The notes: generated by a model not told the origin, from the sequence alone. Shown: positions 18,532 through 28,090, numbered from the stretch's first letter. The stretch: 64,000 nucleotides of DNA from Duganella aceris (GCF_011090165.1 NZ_JAADJT010000003.1:434001-498000), one strand, 5' to 3'. Numbers and translations are program-made.

Positions 18532-19598
18532 ATCGACGCCCCTTGATCCACGAACACCCGCAGGCGCTTGGGACGGACCACCAGCGTCTCGCCCTCCTTC
18601 AATTGCAGGCTGCTGAAGCGTTCGTTCGACATCACCGCCTCGATCAGCTCGGAGGTGTCGTCGCGTTCCAGGTCCAGCTGGGCCAGCGGGCCGATCGCGT
18701 GCGCGCGGCGCAGCTTGACCACGATGCCTTCGGCGCCCGGCGTGTAGCGTTCGATGTCCAGGTCGTGCGGACGCACGTAGGCCGTGCCCTTGCCGTCGGC
18801 GCTCGGCTGGCCCGGCACCTCGAAGCTGGCGGCGCCGCTGGCCAGCACGCCGTCCTGCACGCGGCCATGGAACATGTTGACGTTGCCGAGGAAACCGTAG
18901 ACGAACGGCGAAGCCGGATGGTTGTACACCTCGTCCGGCGCGCCGATCTGCTCGACGTTACCCTTGTTCATCAGCACCACCTGGTCGGCCACTTCCAGCG
19001 CCTCTTCCTGGTCGTGGGTGACGAAGATCGAGGTCACGTGCAGGTCGTCGTGCAGGCGGCGCAGCCAGCGGCGCAGTTCCTTGCGCACCTTGGCGTCCAG
19101 CGCGCCGAACGGTTCGTCCAGCAACAGCACGCGCGGTTCGACCGCGAGCGCGCGCGCCAGCGCGATACGCTGCCGCTGGCCGCCCGACAGTTGCGGCGGA
19201 TAGCGGTCGGCCAGCCAGTCCAGCTGCACCAGCTCCAGCAAGTCCTTGACCTTGCGCCGGATCTGCTCTTCCGACGGACGCTCGGCGCGCGGCTTGACGC
19301 GCAGGCCGAAGGCGACGTTCTCGAATACGGTCATGTGCTTGAACAGCGCGTAGTGCTGGAACACGAAGCCGACCTGGCGCTCGCGCACGTGGCGGTTCGA
19401 GGCGTCGTTCGAATCGAGGATCACCTGGCCCGAGTCCGGATGCTCCAGGCCGGCGATGATGCGCAGCAGCGTGGTCTTACCGCAGCCCGACGGCCCCAGC
19501 AGCGCGGTCAGCTCGCCTTGCGGGAACTGCAGCGACACGTTGTTGAGGGCGACGAAATCGCCGAAACGCTTGTTGATGTTTTTAACTTCGATCGTCAT
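18528..19598 (-). CDS. cysA: Sulfate/thiosulfate ABC transporter ATPase
   Basis: The 356-residue subunit powers sulfate and thiosulfate import. Visible motifs are Walker [10 protein letters not shown], signature [15 protein letters not shown], Walker [13 protein letters not shown] and the switch His in [12 protein letters not shown]-terminal TOBE-like region follows from about residue 240. The start at 19598 ([13 protein letters not shown]) matches the family. It follows cysW by 4 bp and overlaps cysB, so translation is coupled through the operon. Confidence 0.96.
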   Translation of the reverse strand: MTIEVKNINKRFGDFVALNNVSLQFPQGELTALLGPSGCGKTTLLRIIAGLEHPDSGQVILDSNDASNRHVRERQVGFVFQHYALFKHMTVFENVAFGLRVKPRAERPSEEQIRRKVKDLLELVQLDWLADRYPPQLSGGQRQRIALARALAVEPRVLLLDEPFGALDAKVRKELRRWLRRLHDDLHVTSIFVTHDQEEALEVADQVVLMNKGNVEQIGAPDEVYNHPASPFVYGFLGNVNMFHGRVQDGVLASGAASFEVPGQPSADGKGTAYVRPHDLDIERYTPGAEGIVVKLRRAHAIGPLAQLDLERDDTSELIEAVMSNERFSSLQLKEGETLVVRPKRLRVFVDQGASI

Positions 19599-19602
19599 GG
19601 TA

Positions 19603-20493
19603 TTACTCCGTAGTGCGCACGTCGTCGGCGATGGATTCATTCAAGCGCCAGGCGATAAAGGATTTCAGGGCCAGGGTCACCAGCGCCAGCAGGGCCAGCA
19701 GGGACGCCACGGCGAAGGCCGCCGCAAAGTTGTATTCGTTGTAGAGGATCTCGACCTGCAGCGGCATGGTGTTGGTCTCGCCGCGGATGTGGCCGGACAC
19801 CACCGACACCGCGCCGAATTCGCCCATGGCGCGGGCGTTGCACAGAATCACGCCGTACAGCAGGCCCCACTTGATGTTCGGCAGCGTCACGCGGCGGAAG
19901 GTGTCCCAGCCGGACGCGCCCAGCACGATGGCGGCCTCTTCCTCTTCGCTGCCCTGCGCCTGCATCAGCGGGATCAGCTCGCGCGCGACGAAAGGGAAGG
20001 TGACAAAGATGGTGGCCAGCACGATGCCCGGCACCGCGAACAGGATCTTGATGTCGTGCTCCATCAGCCACGGACCGAACCAGCCCTGCGCGCCGAACAG
20101 CAGCACGTAGATCAGGCCGGAGATCACCGGCGACACCGAGAACGGCAGGTCGATCAGCGTCAGCAGGATGCTCTTGCCGCGGAATTCGAACTTGGCGATG
20201 CACCAGGACGCGGCCACGCCGAACACCAGGTTCAGCGGCACGGCGATGACGGCGGTGATCAGGGTCAGCTTGATGGCCGAGATCGCGTCCTCCTCGACGA
20301 TGGCGGACACATAGGCTTCCCAGCCCTTCTTGAACGCTTCGACGAACACCGCGACCAGCGGCACGAACAGGAACAGGGTCAGGAAGGTCAGCGCGACCGC
20401 GATCAGCGCGATCCGCACCCAGGCCGGCTCCAGCGTCTTCGGCGCGGACGGCAGTTCGCCGCGACGGACGGGGGTTGCAGGAATTCCACTCAT
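19603..20493 (-). CDS. cysW: Sulfate ABC transporter permease CysW
   Basis: The 296-residue inner membrane permease has about six hydrophobic segments and the ATPase-contacting EAA-like loop ([22 protein letters not shown]). It forms the sulfate channel with CysT. The stretch [15 protein letters not shown] is typical of CysW. It begins inside the cysT stop (4-bp overlap) and ends 4 bp before cysA. Confidence 0.96.
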   Translation of the reverse strand: MSGIPATPVRRGELPSAPKTLEPAWVRIALIAVALTFLTLFLFVPLVAVFVEAFKKGWEAYVSAIVEEDAISAIKLTLITAVIAVPLNLVFGVAASWCIAKFEFRGKSILLTLIDLPFSVSPVISGLIYVLLFGAQGWFGPWLMEHDIKILFAVPGIVLATIFVTFPFVARELIPLMQAQGSEEEEAAIVLGASGWDTFRRVTLPNIKWGLLYGVILCNARAMGEFGAVSVVSGHIRGETNTMPLQVEILYNEYNFAAAFAVASLLALLALVTLALKSFIAWRLNESIADDVRTTE

Positions 20494-21362
20494 TTCTTAC
20501 CCGACTTTCCGCGAGCCCAGGCTTGCAACAGGTTGATGGACAACAGCATCAGGAACGAGGCCACCAGCATCACCACCGCGATCGCGGTGGCGCCGGCGTA
20601 GTCGTACTGTTCCAGCTTGGTGATGATGAACAGCGGCGTGATTTCCGACACCATCGGCATATTGCCGGCGATGAAGATCACCGAACCGTATTCGCCGGTG
20701 GCGCGCGCGAAGGCCAGCGCGAAGCCGGTCATCAGCGACGGCAGGATGGTCGGGAACACCACGCGGCTGAAGGTCTGGAAAGCGTTGGCGCCCAGGCTGG
20801 CGGCGGCCTCTTCCAGTTCACGCTCGGCGTCCTCCAGCACCGGCTGCACCGTGCGCACCACGAACGGCAGGCCGATGAAGGTCAGCGCGATGACGATGCC
20901 CAGCGGCGTGAACGCGACCTTGATGCCCAGCGTGCCTTCAAGGAAGCGGCCGAACCAGCCGTTGGCCGAATACAGCGCGGTCAGCGTGATGCCGGCGACG
21001 GCGGTCGGCAGCGCGAACGGCAGGTCGACCAGCGCGTCGACGATGCGCTTGCCGGGAAATTCATAGCGCACCAGCACCCAGGCCACGATGCCGCCGAAAA
21101 CGACATTGATCGAGGCGCCGATCAGCGAGGCGCCGAAGGTCAGCTTATAGGAGGCGATCACGCGCGCCGAGGTGACGGCGGCCCAGAACGCGTCCCAGGT
21201 CAGCGTGAAGGTCTTCAGGAACACCGCCGACAGCGGAATCAGGACGATCAGCGTCAGGTAGAAAATGGTGAACCCCAGCGATAGCCGGAAACCCGGCATC
21301 ACACGGTACGGTGCGCCCTTGGCGGCGGGCGCCGCGCCGGAGGCTGCGAGAACTGCGGACAT
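20490..21362 (-). CDS. cysT: Sulfate ABC transporter permease CysT (CysU)
   Basis: The 290-residue permease partners CysW. It has about six membrane segments and the coupling loop EREEA-like [20 protein letters not shown], with [13 protein letters not shown] typical of CysT. The start at 21362 gives [12 protein letters not shown] after a GGGAG ribosome site. Upstream is a 178-bp gap to the peroxiredoxin gene that contains a palindrome and candidate regulatory motifs, so cysTWA-cysB may have its own promoter. Confidence 0.95.
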   Translation of the reverse strand: MSAVLAASGAAPAAKGAPYRVMPGFRLSLGFTIFYLTLIVLIPLSAVFLKTFTLTWDAFWAAVTSARVIASYKLTFGASLIGASINVVFGGIVAWVLVRYEFPGKRIVDALVDLPFALPTAVAGITLTALYSANGWFGRFLEGTLGIKVAFTPLGIVIALTFIGLPFVVRTVQPVLEDAERELEEAAASLGANAFQTFSRVVFPTILPSLMTGFALAFARATGEYGSVIFIAGNMPMVSEITPLFIITKLEQYDYAGATAIAVVMLVASFLMLLSINLLQAWARGKSGKK

Positions 21363-21384
21363 GAATGCTCCCTTATTACAAATT

Positions 21385-21469
21385 CTTCTATAAGGGCTGC
21401 ATAATCTCATCCAGGCGTCATATTACAAACGAAGCATTTCTCATTTGATTAGATCGATAAGCTATATAC
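21385..21469 (-). promoter_or_regulatory. Candidate control region of cysTWA-cysB
   Basis: Two short motifs recur upstream of sbp. CTTCTATAAGGG (plus 21385-21396) resembles CTTCTTTATAAAGG at 23817-23830, and CTATATAC (plus 21462-21469) also occurs at 23852-23859. Shared motifs before two sulfate uptake units suggest a common regulator such as CysB. The spacing between the motifs differs in the two places, so this is tentative. Confidence 0.3.
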
Positions 21470-21492
21470 GATTTTTAACCCGCAAAGCAAAA

Positions 21493-21522
21493 AGGGTCAG
21501 ACCCCGTACGGGGTCTGACCCT
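21493..21522. repeat. 30-bp perfect palindrome, GGGGTCAG family (second short copy)
   Basis: AGGGTCAGACCCCGT followed by its exact reverse complement. It differs from the copy at 2492-2521 only in the outermost pair (A-T here, G-C there), again matched on both arms. It lies 18 bp after the peroxiredoxin stop codon, the same distance as the first copy lies after the XdhC stop. Confidence 0.9.
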
Positions 21523-21540
21523 ATAGACGCGGCGGCCGCG

Positions 21541-22182
21541 TTACTTATTCGGTTGCGGGGTAACGCGCAGATAAGGCTTGGCGGCGGTAAAACCCTTAGG
21601 ATATTTCTGCTTGATCACCTCCGGATCCTGCACCGTCAACGGGATGATGACATCATCGCCATCCTTCCAGTTGCCCGGCGTAGCCACGGTATGAGCGTCG
21701 GTCAATTGCAGCGCATCGATCACGCGCAGCACCTCGTCGAAGTTGCGGCCGGTGCTCATCGGATAAGTGATGCTCAGACGAACCTTCTTGTTCGGATCGA
21801 TGACAAACAACGTGCGCACGGTGGCGGTGACCGACGCGTTCGGGTGAATCATGTCATACAGCGTCGACACCTTGCGGTCCGCATCGGCGATGATCGGGAA
21901 GCCAACCACGGTGTTCTGGGTTTCCTCGATATCCTTGATCCAGCTTTGATGCGATTCAGCCGGATCCACCGACAGCGCGATCGCCTTGACGTTGCGCTTG
22001 TCGAATTCAGGCTTCAGCTTGGCGGTCAAGCCCAGCTCGGTGGTGCACACCGGCGTGAAATCGGCCGGATGCGAAAACAGCACCACCCACGAATTGCCAG
22101 CCCACTCGTGGAAATGCAGTTTGCCGATGGAAGAGTCTTGTTCAAAATCAGGGGCGGTATCGCCGAGTCGTATCGTCATCAT
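21541..22182 (-). CDS. 1-Cys peroxiredoxin (Prx6 type)
   Basis: The 213-residue thiol peroxidase has the active-site motif FSHPADFTPVCTTELG with the peroxidatic Cys near residue 46, and the Prx6-type C-terminal domain (LRVIDALQLTDAHTVATPGNWKDGDDVIIP). It reduces hydrogen and alkyl peroxides in the cytoplasm. It sits between sbp and cysT, in the same direction as the sulfate genes. Peroxiredoxins of this type are often linked to sulfur metabolism, so the placement may be functional. Confidence 0.95.
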   Translation of the reverse strand: MMTIRLGDTAPDFEQDSSIGKLHFHEWAGNSWVVLFSHPADFTPVCTTELGLTAKLKPEFDKRNVKAIALSVDPAESHQSWIKDIEETQNTVVGFPIIADADRKVSTLYDMIHPNASVTATVRTLFVIDPNKKVRLSITYPMSTGRNFDEVLRVIDALQLTDAHTVATPGNWKDGDDVIIPLTVQDPEVIKQKYPKGFTAAKPYLRVTPQPNK

Positions 22183-22213
22183 GGTCTCCGGAAGTGGGGA
22201 AAGGCAGCGGCAT

Positions 22214-22771
22214 TCAACCTGCCGTCAGCGCGCTATTTTGCACCTTTTCTGCTAAAAAATACAATGTTTCGAGCCCCTCGGGCCAATCGCCCAGGCCCGA
22301 TTCGGCGTTGATATGGCCGAGCGCGCCGCCGTTGATGAAGCGGCTGCCCCAGCGTTGCGCCCACAGTTCGGCGCGCGGCGCGGCCATCCAGGGATCGTCG
22401 GTGCTGCCCACCATGATGCTCGGCACCGGCAGCGTCTGCTGCGGCAGCAGCTCGGCCACACCGAACTTGTCCGGATCGGCCGGCGCCACCAGCAGCACCC
22501 CGGCGACGCCGGCCGCATCGCGCGCCAGGCTGTGCACCGTGGCCAGGCCGCCGAAGCTGTGCGCCACGATCAGCGTCGGCCGGCGGTCGCGTTGCCGCAC
22601 TTCGTCGACGCGGGCCGACCAGCGCGCCAGGTCCGGCGCTTCCCAGTCGTCCTGCTCGATCCGCTCGAAGGCGGGGAACAGGCGCTGCCAGCGGCTCTGC
22701 CAGTGCTCCGGGCCGCTGTCATGCAGACCGGGAGCGAGCAATACGCGAAACTGGCCGAGCGCGCCGTTCAT
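22214..22771 (-). CDS. RBBP9/YdeN-family alpha/beta hydrolase
   Basis: The 185-residue serine hydrolase has the family start LLAPGLHDSGPEHWQSRW, the nucleophile motif VAHSFGGLA, an acid in GSTDDPWM, and the catalytic His in LGHINAESGLGDWPEG. This matches the small RBBP9-type hydrolases, whose natural substrates are mostly unknown. The start lies 5 bp after the sbp stop, so it is probably co-transcribed with the sulfate-binding protein. Confidence 0.9.
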   Translation of the reverse strand: MNGALGQFRVLLAPGLHDSGPEHWQSRWQRLFPAFERIEQDDWEAPDLARWSARVDEVRQRDRRPTLIVAHSFGGLATVHSLARDAAGVAGVLLVAPADPDKFGVAELLPQQTLPVPSIMVGSTDDPWMAAPRAELWAQRWGSRFINGGALGHINAESGLGDWPEGLETLYFLAEKVQNSALTAG

Positions 22772-22776
22772 CGTGC

Positions 22777-23778
22777 TTACTTCGGCGCGTAGATCTGGTC
22801 GAACAGGCCACCGTCGGCGAAGTGGGTCTTCTGCGCCTTGGTCCAGTCGCCGGCGACGTCGGCCAGCGTGAACAGCTTCACGTTGGGGAACTGCGCCGCA
22901 TATTTCTTCGCCGCCTTGGCGGTGGCCGGACGGTAGTAGTTCTTGGCGATGATGTCCTGCGCTTCGTCGGTGTAGAGGAAGTTCAGGTAGGCCTCGGACA
23001 CCTTGCGGGTGCCGCGCTTGTCGACCACTTTATCCACCACGGCGACCGGCGGTTCCGCCAGGATCGAGACCGAAGGCGCGACGATGTCGAACTTGGTCGG
23101 ACCCAGTTCCTTGATCGCCAGCAGCGCTTCGTTTTCCCACGCGATCAGCACGTCGCCGATGCCGCGCTCGACGAAGGTGGTGGTGGCGCCGCGTGCGCCG
23201 GAATCCAGCACCGGCACGTTCTTGTACAGCTTGGTCAGGAAGTCCTTGGCGGTGGCTTCGCTGCCGCCCGGCTGGCGCAGCGCGTAGCCGTAGGCGGCAA
23301 GGTGGTTCCAGCGGGCGCCGCCGGAGGTTTTCGGATTCGGGGTGATGACGGCCACGCCCGGCTTGACCAGGTCGTTCCAGTCCTTGATGCCTTTAGGATT
23401 GCCCTTGCGGACCAGGAACACGATGGTCGAGGTGTACGGGGTGCTGTTGTGCGGCAGTTTTTTCTGCCAGTCCGGCGCCAGCAGCTTGTGCTCGGCGATG
23501 GCGTCGATGTCGTAGGCCAGCGCCAGCGACACCACGTCCGCTTCCAGCCCATCGATCACGGCGCGGCCTTGTTTGCCGGAACCGCCGTGCGATTGCTTGA
23601 TCTTCAGCGTGTCGCCGGTCTTGGCTTTCCATTCCTTGGCGAAAGCGGTGTTGACGTCCTGATACAGTTCACGCGTAGGGTCATACGAGACGTTCAGCAG
23701 CGAAATGTCCGCCGCCAGCGCGGGAGCGACGGCGGAGACGGCCAGGATGGCGGCGGCGATAATTTTTTTGGACAACAT
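22777..23778 (-). CDS. sbp: Sulfate ABC transporter periplasmic binding protein
   Basis: The 333-residue protein has a signal peptide (cleavage after ALA at residue 22). Mature motifs include [30 protein letters not shown] for sulfate binding and [14 protein letters not shown]. It captures sulfate and hands it to CysT/CysW. It is the first gene of the minus-strand run sbp, hydrolase, peroxiredoxin, cysT, cysW, cysA, cysB. Confidence 0.96.
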   Translation of the reverse strand: MLSKKIIAAAILAVSAVAPALAADISLLNVSYDPTRELYQDVNTAFAKEWKAKTGDTLKIKQSHGGSGKQGRAVIDGLEADVVSLALAYDIDAIAEHKLLAPDWQKKLPHNSTPYTSTIVFLVRKGNPKGIKDWNDLVKPGVAVITPNPKTSGGARWNHLAAYGYALRQPGGSEATAKDFLTKLYKNVPVLDSGARGATTTFVERGIGDVLIAWENEALLAIKELGPTKFDIVAPSVSILAEPPVAVVDKVVDKRGTRKVSEAYLNFLYTDEAQDIIAKNYYRPATAKAAKKYAAQFPNVKLFTLADVAGDWTKAQKTHFADGGLFDQIYAPK

Positions 23779-23816
23779 CTGATTCCCCTATTTGTGAAGG
23801 TCTCCAGATTAATCCG

Positions 23817-23874
23817 CTTCTTTATAAAGGAGAACTAAGTTTTTGGAAATTCTATATACCAAAACCTTATATAG
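23817..23874 (-). promoter_or_regulatory. Candidate promoter/operator region of sbp
   Basis: A 7-bp inverted repeat CTATATA (23852-23858) and TATATAG (23868-23874) with a 9-base gap lies 74-96 bp before the sbp start. Closer in is CTTCTTTATAAAGG (23817-23830), itself a near-dyad. Related motifs occur before cysT. AT-rich dyads of this kind suit CysB-type activation, but the -35 and -10 positions cannot be fixed. Confidence 0.35.
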
Positions 23875-23875
23875 C

Positions 23876-24259
23876 TCAGTAGAAGCGATTGAACAGCACC
23901 ACCGCCCACGTGGCCGCCGCCAGCAGGCAGGCCAGCAGCACGGCGGCGCTGCCGAAATCCTTGGCGTTCTTGGATAAGGGATGGCGCTCCAGCGAGATCC
24001 GGTCCACCACCGCTTCGATGGCGGAATTGATCAATTCCACGATCAATACCAGCGTCAACACGCCGATCAGCACCAGCTTCTCGAAGGCGGAGACCTTCAG
24101 CAGCATCGCCACGACGGCGCCGACCACGAACAACCCCAACTCCTGGCGGAACGCATGCTCGTGTTTCCACGCCGCCCGCAGGCCGTCGATGGAATAGAAA
24201 AAAGCCGAAAAAATCCGTTTCAGGCCGCTCTTGCTCTTGAATTCGCTGACTGGTTCCAT
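23876..24259 (-). CDS. dgkA: Diacylglycerol kinase
   Basis: The 127-residue inner membrane enzyme phosphorylates diacylglycerol to phosphatidic acid, recycling lipid from envelope glycan synthesis. The family pattern is SIDGLRAAWKHEHAFRQEL, then three membrane segments with VELINSAIEAVVDRIS, whose Glu residues coordinate Mg-ATP, and KDFGSAAVLLA. Length is typical. It is divergent from the IclR gene and is followed by sbp in the same direction after 97 bp. Confidence 0.96.
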   Translation of the reverse strand: MEPVSEFKSKSGLKRIFSAFFYSIDGLRAAWKHEHAFRQELGLFVVGAVVAMLLKVSAFEKLVLIGVLTLVLIVELINSAIEAVVDRISLERHPLSKNAKDFGSAAVLLACLLAAATWAVVLFNRFY

Positions 24260-24321
24260 GATTGAGCTAAAAATAACAATGGCGTATTATGCATGCAATT
24301 CCGATTTTTTCCACATTATGG

Positions 24322-24343
24322 TATAAAGTGAGTATCGAATACT
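24322..24343 (+). promoter_or_regulatory. Candidate -10 box and operator of the IclR gene
   Basis: TATAAA (24322-24327) lies just before the 5-bp inverted repeat AGTAT-CGA-ATACT (24331-24343), which would cover the transcription start. A dyad at this place suits negative autoregulation, usual for IclR proteins. No convincing -35 was found. Confidence 0.35.
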
Positions 24344-24362
24344 GCACTGCACCAACCACATC

Positions 24363-25142
24363 ATGAAAATCGAACCCGTTCCCGAGCAAAAGACCACTAT
24401 CCAAGTGATCGAGCGCATGGTGGCGCTGCTCGATGCGCTGGCCAAATATCCCGATCCCGTGAGCCTGAAGGAACTGTCCAAGGTCTCCGGCCTGCACCCG
24501 TCGACCGCGCACCGCATCCTCAACGACATGGTGCTGACGCGCTTCGTCGACCGCATCGAGCCGGGCACCTACCGGCTCGGCATGCGCCTGCTGGAACTGG
24601 GCAATGTGGTCAAGAGCCGGCTGTCGGTGCGCGAGGCTGCGCTGGATTTCATGCGTGCACTGCACAAAAAGACCCAGCAGACCATCAACCTGTCGGTGCG
24701 CCAGGGCGACGAGATCGTCTACATCGACCGCGCGTTCTCGGAGCGTTCCGGGATGCAGGTGGTGCGCGCCATCGGCGGCCGCGGCCCGCTGCACCTGACG
24801 TCGACCGGCAAGTTGTTCCTGTCGGTGGACGAGCCGAAAGCCATCCGCGCCTACGCCACGCGCACCGGCCTCGCCGGGCACAACAAGAATTCGATCACGG
24901 ATCTGGGCAAGCTGGAGCGCGAGCTCAGCCTGGTGAAGTCGCGCGGCTATTCGCGCGACAACGAGGAATTGGAATTGGGAGTGCGCTGCATGGCCGCCGG
25001 CATCTACGACGACAGCGGCAAGCTGATTGCCGGGCTGTCGATCTCGGCGCCGGCCGACCGTCTGCAGGAAGAGTGGCTGGAAGACCTGGTGCAGACCGCA
25101 AGCCGGATTTCCGCCACCCTCGGTTACATCCCGGTGGTGTAA
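24363..25142 (+). CDS. IclR-family transcriptional regulator
   Basis: The 259-residue protein has an N-terminal winged helix-turn-helix (TTIQVIERMVALLDALAKYP, LSKVSGLHPSTAHRILNDM) and a C-terminal GAF-like effector domain (IGGRGPLHLTSTGKLFL, YSRDNEELELGVRCMAAGI). IclR proteins usually control catabolic operons and respond to carboxylic acids. None lies next to it. The stop overlaps the 3' end of the convergent pbpG by 19 bp. Confidence 0.93.
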   Translation: MKIEPVPEQKTTIQVIERMVALLDALAKYPDPVSLKELSKVSGLHPSTAHRILNDMVLTRFVDRIEPGTYRLGMRLLELGNVVKSRLSVREAALDFMRALHKKTQQTINLSVRQGDEIVYIDRAFSERSGMQVVRAIGGRGPLHLTSTGKLFLSVDEPKAIRAYATRTGLAGHNKNSITDLGKLERELSLVKSRGYSRDNEELELGVRCMAAGIYDDSGKLIAGLSISAPADRLQEEWLEDLVQTASRISATLGYIPVV

Positions 25143-26194
25143 GCCGGCGCGCCGTTGCCGAAGCCGGCCGGCTTCAGCGCTTCCAGCCATTTGCGCATGC
25201 GGCCCGCGTCGGCGGTCCGCGACTGCTTGCCCTTGGAATCCAGGAACACCATGATCACCGAGCGGCCTTCGATCACGGCCTGCATCATCAGGCAGCGGCC
25301 CGCTTCGTTGATGAAGCCGGTTTTCTGCAGGCCGATGGCCCAGTCAGGACTGGCCACCAGATGGTTGGTGGTGCCGAACTGCATCGGACGGCCGTTCGGC
25401 GTTTCGATCATCGCCTTGGCGTCGGTCGAGAACTGGCGCAGCATCGGCTGCTGATACGCCGCCATCGCCAGCTTGGCCAGGTCGCGCGCGCTGGCCACAT
25501 TCATTTTCGACAAACCGCTGGAATCGACGTAGTGGGTGTCGGTCATGCCCAGTTCGCGCGCCTTGGCGTTCATCGCTTCGACAAACGCCGGCTTGCCGCC
25601 CGGGTAGTTGCGGCCCAGCGCCGAGGCGGCGCGGTTTTCCGAGCTCATCAGCGCGACGTGCAGCATGTTGGCGCGGGTCAGCTTGGCGCCGACCTTCAGC
25701 CGCGAGCTGCTGAATTTTTCGCGGTCGACATCCTCGTCGGTCACGGTCAGCACTTCATCCATGTCCTGCTTGGCTTCGACCACCACCAGCCCGGTCATCA
25801 TCTTGGTGATCGAAGCGATCGGCAAGGCGACGTTGGAATTCTTTTCGAACAGGACTTCCGAGTTGGCCTGGTCCAGCACCAGCGCCACGTTGGAGGCGAG
25901 ATCGAGCGGATCGCGCGTCAGGTTCAGGCCGGCGAGGTCGCCCATCGTCGGCAAGGCCGGCGCGGCGGTGATGACGCGTTGGTACACCACCTTGCGGCGG
26001 CCGTTGACCTTGGTGACGCGCTTGACCACGCGGTCGCTGGCGTCCGCCGCCGCGATCCGTATCGGTTGCCGCTTGGCCTTCTTGATTTGCTGCTTTTTCG
26101 GCGAGGCGCCGTCGACGCCGGAAACCGGCGCGGCCGTGACGGCGGCGGATGCAAACATCAGCGAAATGAGCGCACTTAACGCTAGTTTATACAT
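25124..26194 (-). CDS. pbpG: D-alanyl-D-alanine endopeptidase (PBP7-type, S11)
   Basis: The 356-residue protein has a signal peptide at the chosen start MYKLALSALISLMFASAA, which has GGGGAA upstream. A basic linker (about residues 30-75) precedes the S11 domain. Active-site motifs are S-I-T-K at 128-131, S-E-N at 185-187 and K-T-G near residue 294. Such enzymes cut peptidoglycan peptide cross-links in the periplasm. The basic linker rich in Lys and Arg is not part of the fold and may bind the cell wall or membrane. Confidence 0.93.
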   Translation of the reverse strand: MYKLALSALISLMFASAAVTAAPVSGVDGASPKKQQIKKAKRQPIRIAAADASDRVVKRVTKVNGRRKVVYQRVITAAPALPTMGDLAGLNLTRDPLDLASNVALVLDQANSEVLFEKNSNVALPIASITKMMTGLVVVEAKQDMDEVLTVTDEDVDREKFSSSRLKVGAKLTRANMLHVALMSSENRAASALGRNYPGGKPAFVEAMNAKARELGMTDTHYVDSSGLSKMNVASARDLAKLAMAAYQQPMLRQFSTDAKAMIETPNGRPMQFGTTNHLVASPDWAIGLQKTGFINEAGRCLMMQAVIEGRSVIMVFLDSKGKQSRTADAGRMRKWLEALKPAGFGNGAPAYTTGM

Positions 26195-26335
26195 TCGGTT
26201 CCCCAAAGAAGAAGTCATACAACTCTCGTTGCAGTGTAGCAAAACGCTGAGCTATCGCAAGCAAATTTAACATTGATCGCATCATTGGTTGCGTAAGCGC
26301 CATACGCAAAACACAAGCTGGTATTAAACGACAAC

Positions 26336-27046
26336 TTACTCTATAAATTTAACAAATTCTTCGACCGGCATCCGCTCCGTGATCAAAGTATTCTCGATTT
26401 TTGTCATATCCGCCACGCCGAGCGCCATGCCGCAGACCACGGTTTCATTCTCAGGCAGGCCGAGCACCTCGCCGATTACCTGATGGTATTGCGTGAAGGC
26501 CGCCTGCGGGCAGGTATCCAGCCCGCGCCCGCGCGCCGCCACCATGATGTTCTGCAAAAACATGCCGTAGTCCAGCCAGGAGCCCTGCTCCATGATGCGG
26601 TCGATGGTGAAGATCAGCCCCACCGGGGCGCCGAAAAATTCGTAGTTGCGGCCGTGCTGGGCCGCCATGCCGGCCTTGTTGTCGCGCGTCAGGCCCAGCA
26701 GCGCGTATAAATCCCAGCCGACCTTGCGCCGGCGTTCGATGAACGGCGAGACCCATACACTCGGGTAATAGGCGTATTCTTCCTTGTGCAGTTTGGCCTG
26801 CTCTGGATCATTATGTATGGCCAAAATCGCAGAAGACAACGCCCGCTTGCGCTCGCCCTGCAAAACATAGACTTTCCACGGCTGGGTATTGGTGCCGGAC
26901 GGCGCGCGCGCCGCCACCTGCAGGATCTGCGCGATGTCCTCCGCCGCCACCGGCGTCGGCAGATAGGCGCGGATCGAGCGGCGCGAAGTGATCGCGCTGT
27001 CGACGGCCTGCTGATCGGGAGTGGAAATCAATGCATCCTCGCTCAT
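26336..27046 (-). CDS. Nitroreductase-family flavoprotein
   Basis: The 236-residue FMN enzyme shows the family start SAITSRRSIRAYLPTPV, the flavin-contacting ARAPSGTNTQPWKVYV and the C-terminal region LGLPENETVVCGMALG. It should reduce nitroaromatics, quinones or enones with NAD(P)H. The start codon overlaps the stop of the EamA gene (ATGA), so the pair is one operon, exporter first. The substrate is unknown. Confidence 0.93.
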   Translation of the reverse strand: MSEDALISTPDQQAVDSAITSRRSIRAYLPTPVAAEDIAQILQVAARAPSGTNTQPWKVYVLQGERKRALSSAILAIHNDPEQAKLHKEEYAYYPSVWVSPFIERRRKVGWDLYALLGLTRDNKAGMAAQHGRNYEFFGAPVGLIFTIDRIMEQGSWLDYGMFLQNIMVAARGRGLDTCPQAAFTQYHQVIGEVLGLPENETVVCGMALGVADMTKIENTLITERMPVEEFVKFIE

Positions 27047-27951
27047 TTGGTTTTCTTCACCACAAATATCACGCCGGTCACCGCCAGCACCATGCCCGCT
27101 ATGCCGAGGGCGTTGAACGCTTCGCCGAACATCAGCCAGGCCATCACGGCGGTGGTCGGCGGCGTCAGATACAGCAAGCTGGTGACCTGCGTGGCGTCGC
27201 TGCGGCGGATCAAGGCGAACAACAGGAAAATCGCGCCGATCGACAGGCCCAGCACCGACCACAGCAATGCACCGATAAAGCGCAGCGTCCACTGCACCGC
27301 AGCAAAATCCGGGCCCAGCCCTTCAAACAGTATCGCCAGCGGCAACACCAGCACGATGGACGCGGTGAACTGGATCACTGTGCCCGTGCGCAAGTCGAAT
27401 TGCGGGCAATAACGTTTCTGGTACAGCGTCCCGGCCGTGATCGATAACAGTGCAAGCACGCACAACAGAATGGCATCGGCCGACAAGCCGACCAGCTTGA
27501 TCTTGGCGGCCACCACCAGCGCCACCCCTCCCAGCCCGAACAGCAATCCAAGCCATTGTCGCGGCAGCACTTTCTCCCCGATCAATGGCGCGGCGAACGC
27601 GGTCAGGATCGGCTGCATACCGACGATCAGCGCCGACAGCCCGGCCGGCATGCCCAGCTTGATGGCGCACCAGACGCCGATCAGGTAACCGCCCTGCACC
27701 AACAGTCCGGCCAGCGCGATCTGGCGGATCTTTCCGTGTGGCCAGGGCGCCTTCAGCAGCAGCACGGCCGGCACCAGGAACACCAGCACGCCAAGGAAGC
27801 GCAGCAGCAGGAAGGTCAGCGGCGGCGCGTACGGCAGGCCGAACTTGGCGACGATGAAGCCGCTGCTCCACAACACCACGAAAAACAGCGGCATCGGCGA
27901 CAAAAAAGTGGCATGCCGGGGGGCGGCAACGGCGATCGGGGTATCGGGCAT
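27043..27951 (-). CDS. EamA/DMT-family transporter
   Basis: The 302-residue inner membrane protein has about ten hydrophobic segments and paired EamA domains (FVVLWSSGFIVAKFGLP near the start, LTPPTTAVMAWLMFGEAF near residue 270). Substrate unknown. It is the first gene of a two-gene operon with the nitroreductase. Its upstream region carries the dyad at 27978-28004. Confidence 0.88.
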   Translation of the reverse strand: MPDTPIAVAAPRHATFLSPMPLFFVVLWSSGFIVAKFGLPYAPPLTFLLLRFLGVLVFLVPAVLLLKAPWPHGKIRQIALAGLLVQGGYLIGVWCAIKLGMPAGLSALIVGMQPILTAFAAPLIGEKVLPRQWLGLLFGLGGVALVVAAKIKLVGLSADAILLCVLALLSITAGTLYQKRYCPQFDLRTGTVIQFTASIVLVLPLAILFEGLGPDFAAVQWTLRFIGALLWSVLGLSIGAIFLLFALIRRSDATQVTSLLYLTPPTTAVMAWLMFGEAFNALGIAGMVLAVTGVIFVVKKTK

Positions 27952-27977
27952 GTCGTCTGACTATCGGACTGCAAGGA

Positions 27978-28004
27978 AATCGGCGCCGATGTCAGGCGCC
28001 GATT
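27978..28004. repeat. Perfect 10-bp inverted repeat before the EamA/nitroreductase operon
   Basis: AATCGGCGCC (27978-27987) and GGCGCCGATT (27995-28004) surround a 7-base loop. It lies 27-53 bp before the EamA start codon, so it could be an operator or a 5' leader hairpin. There is no T-run. Confidence 0.6.
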
Positions 28005-28090
28005 CGGAGGGCTTGAGTCTATCACGGCTGGCGCTTTCCCATCAGCGGTGCGGCTATTTCCCTAACGCATGACAACATCGCATGCTTTGA

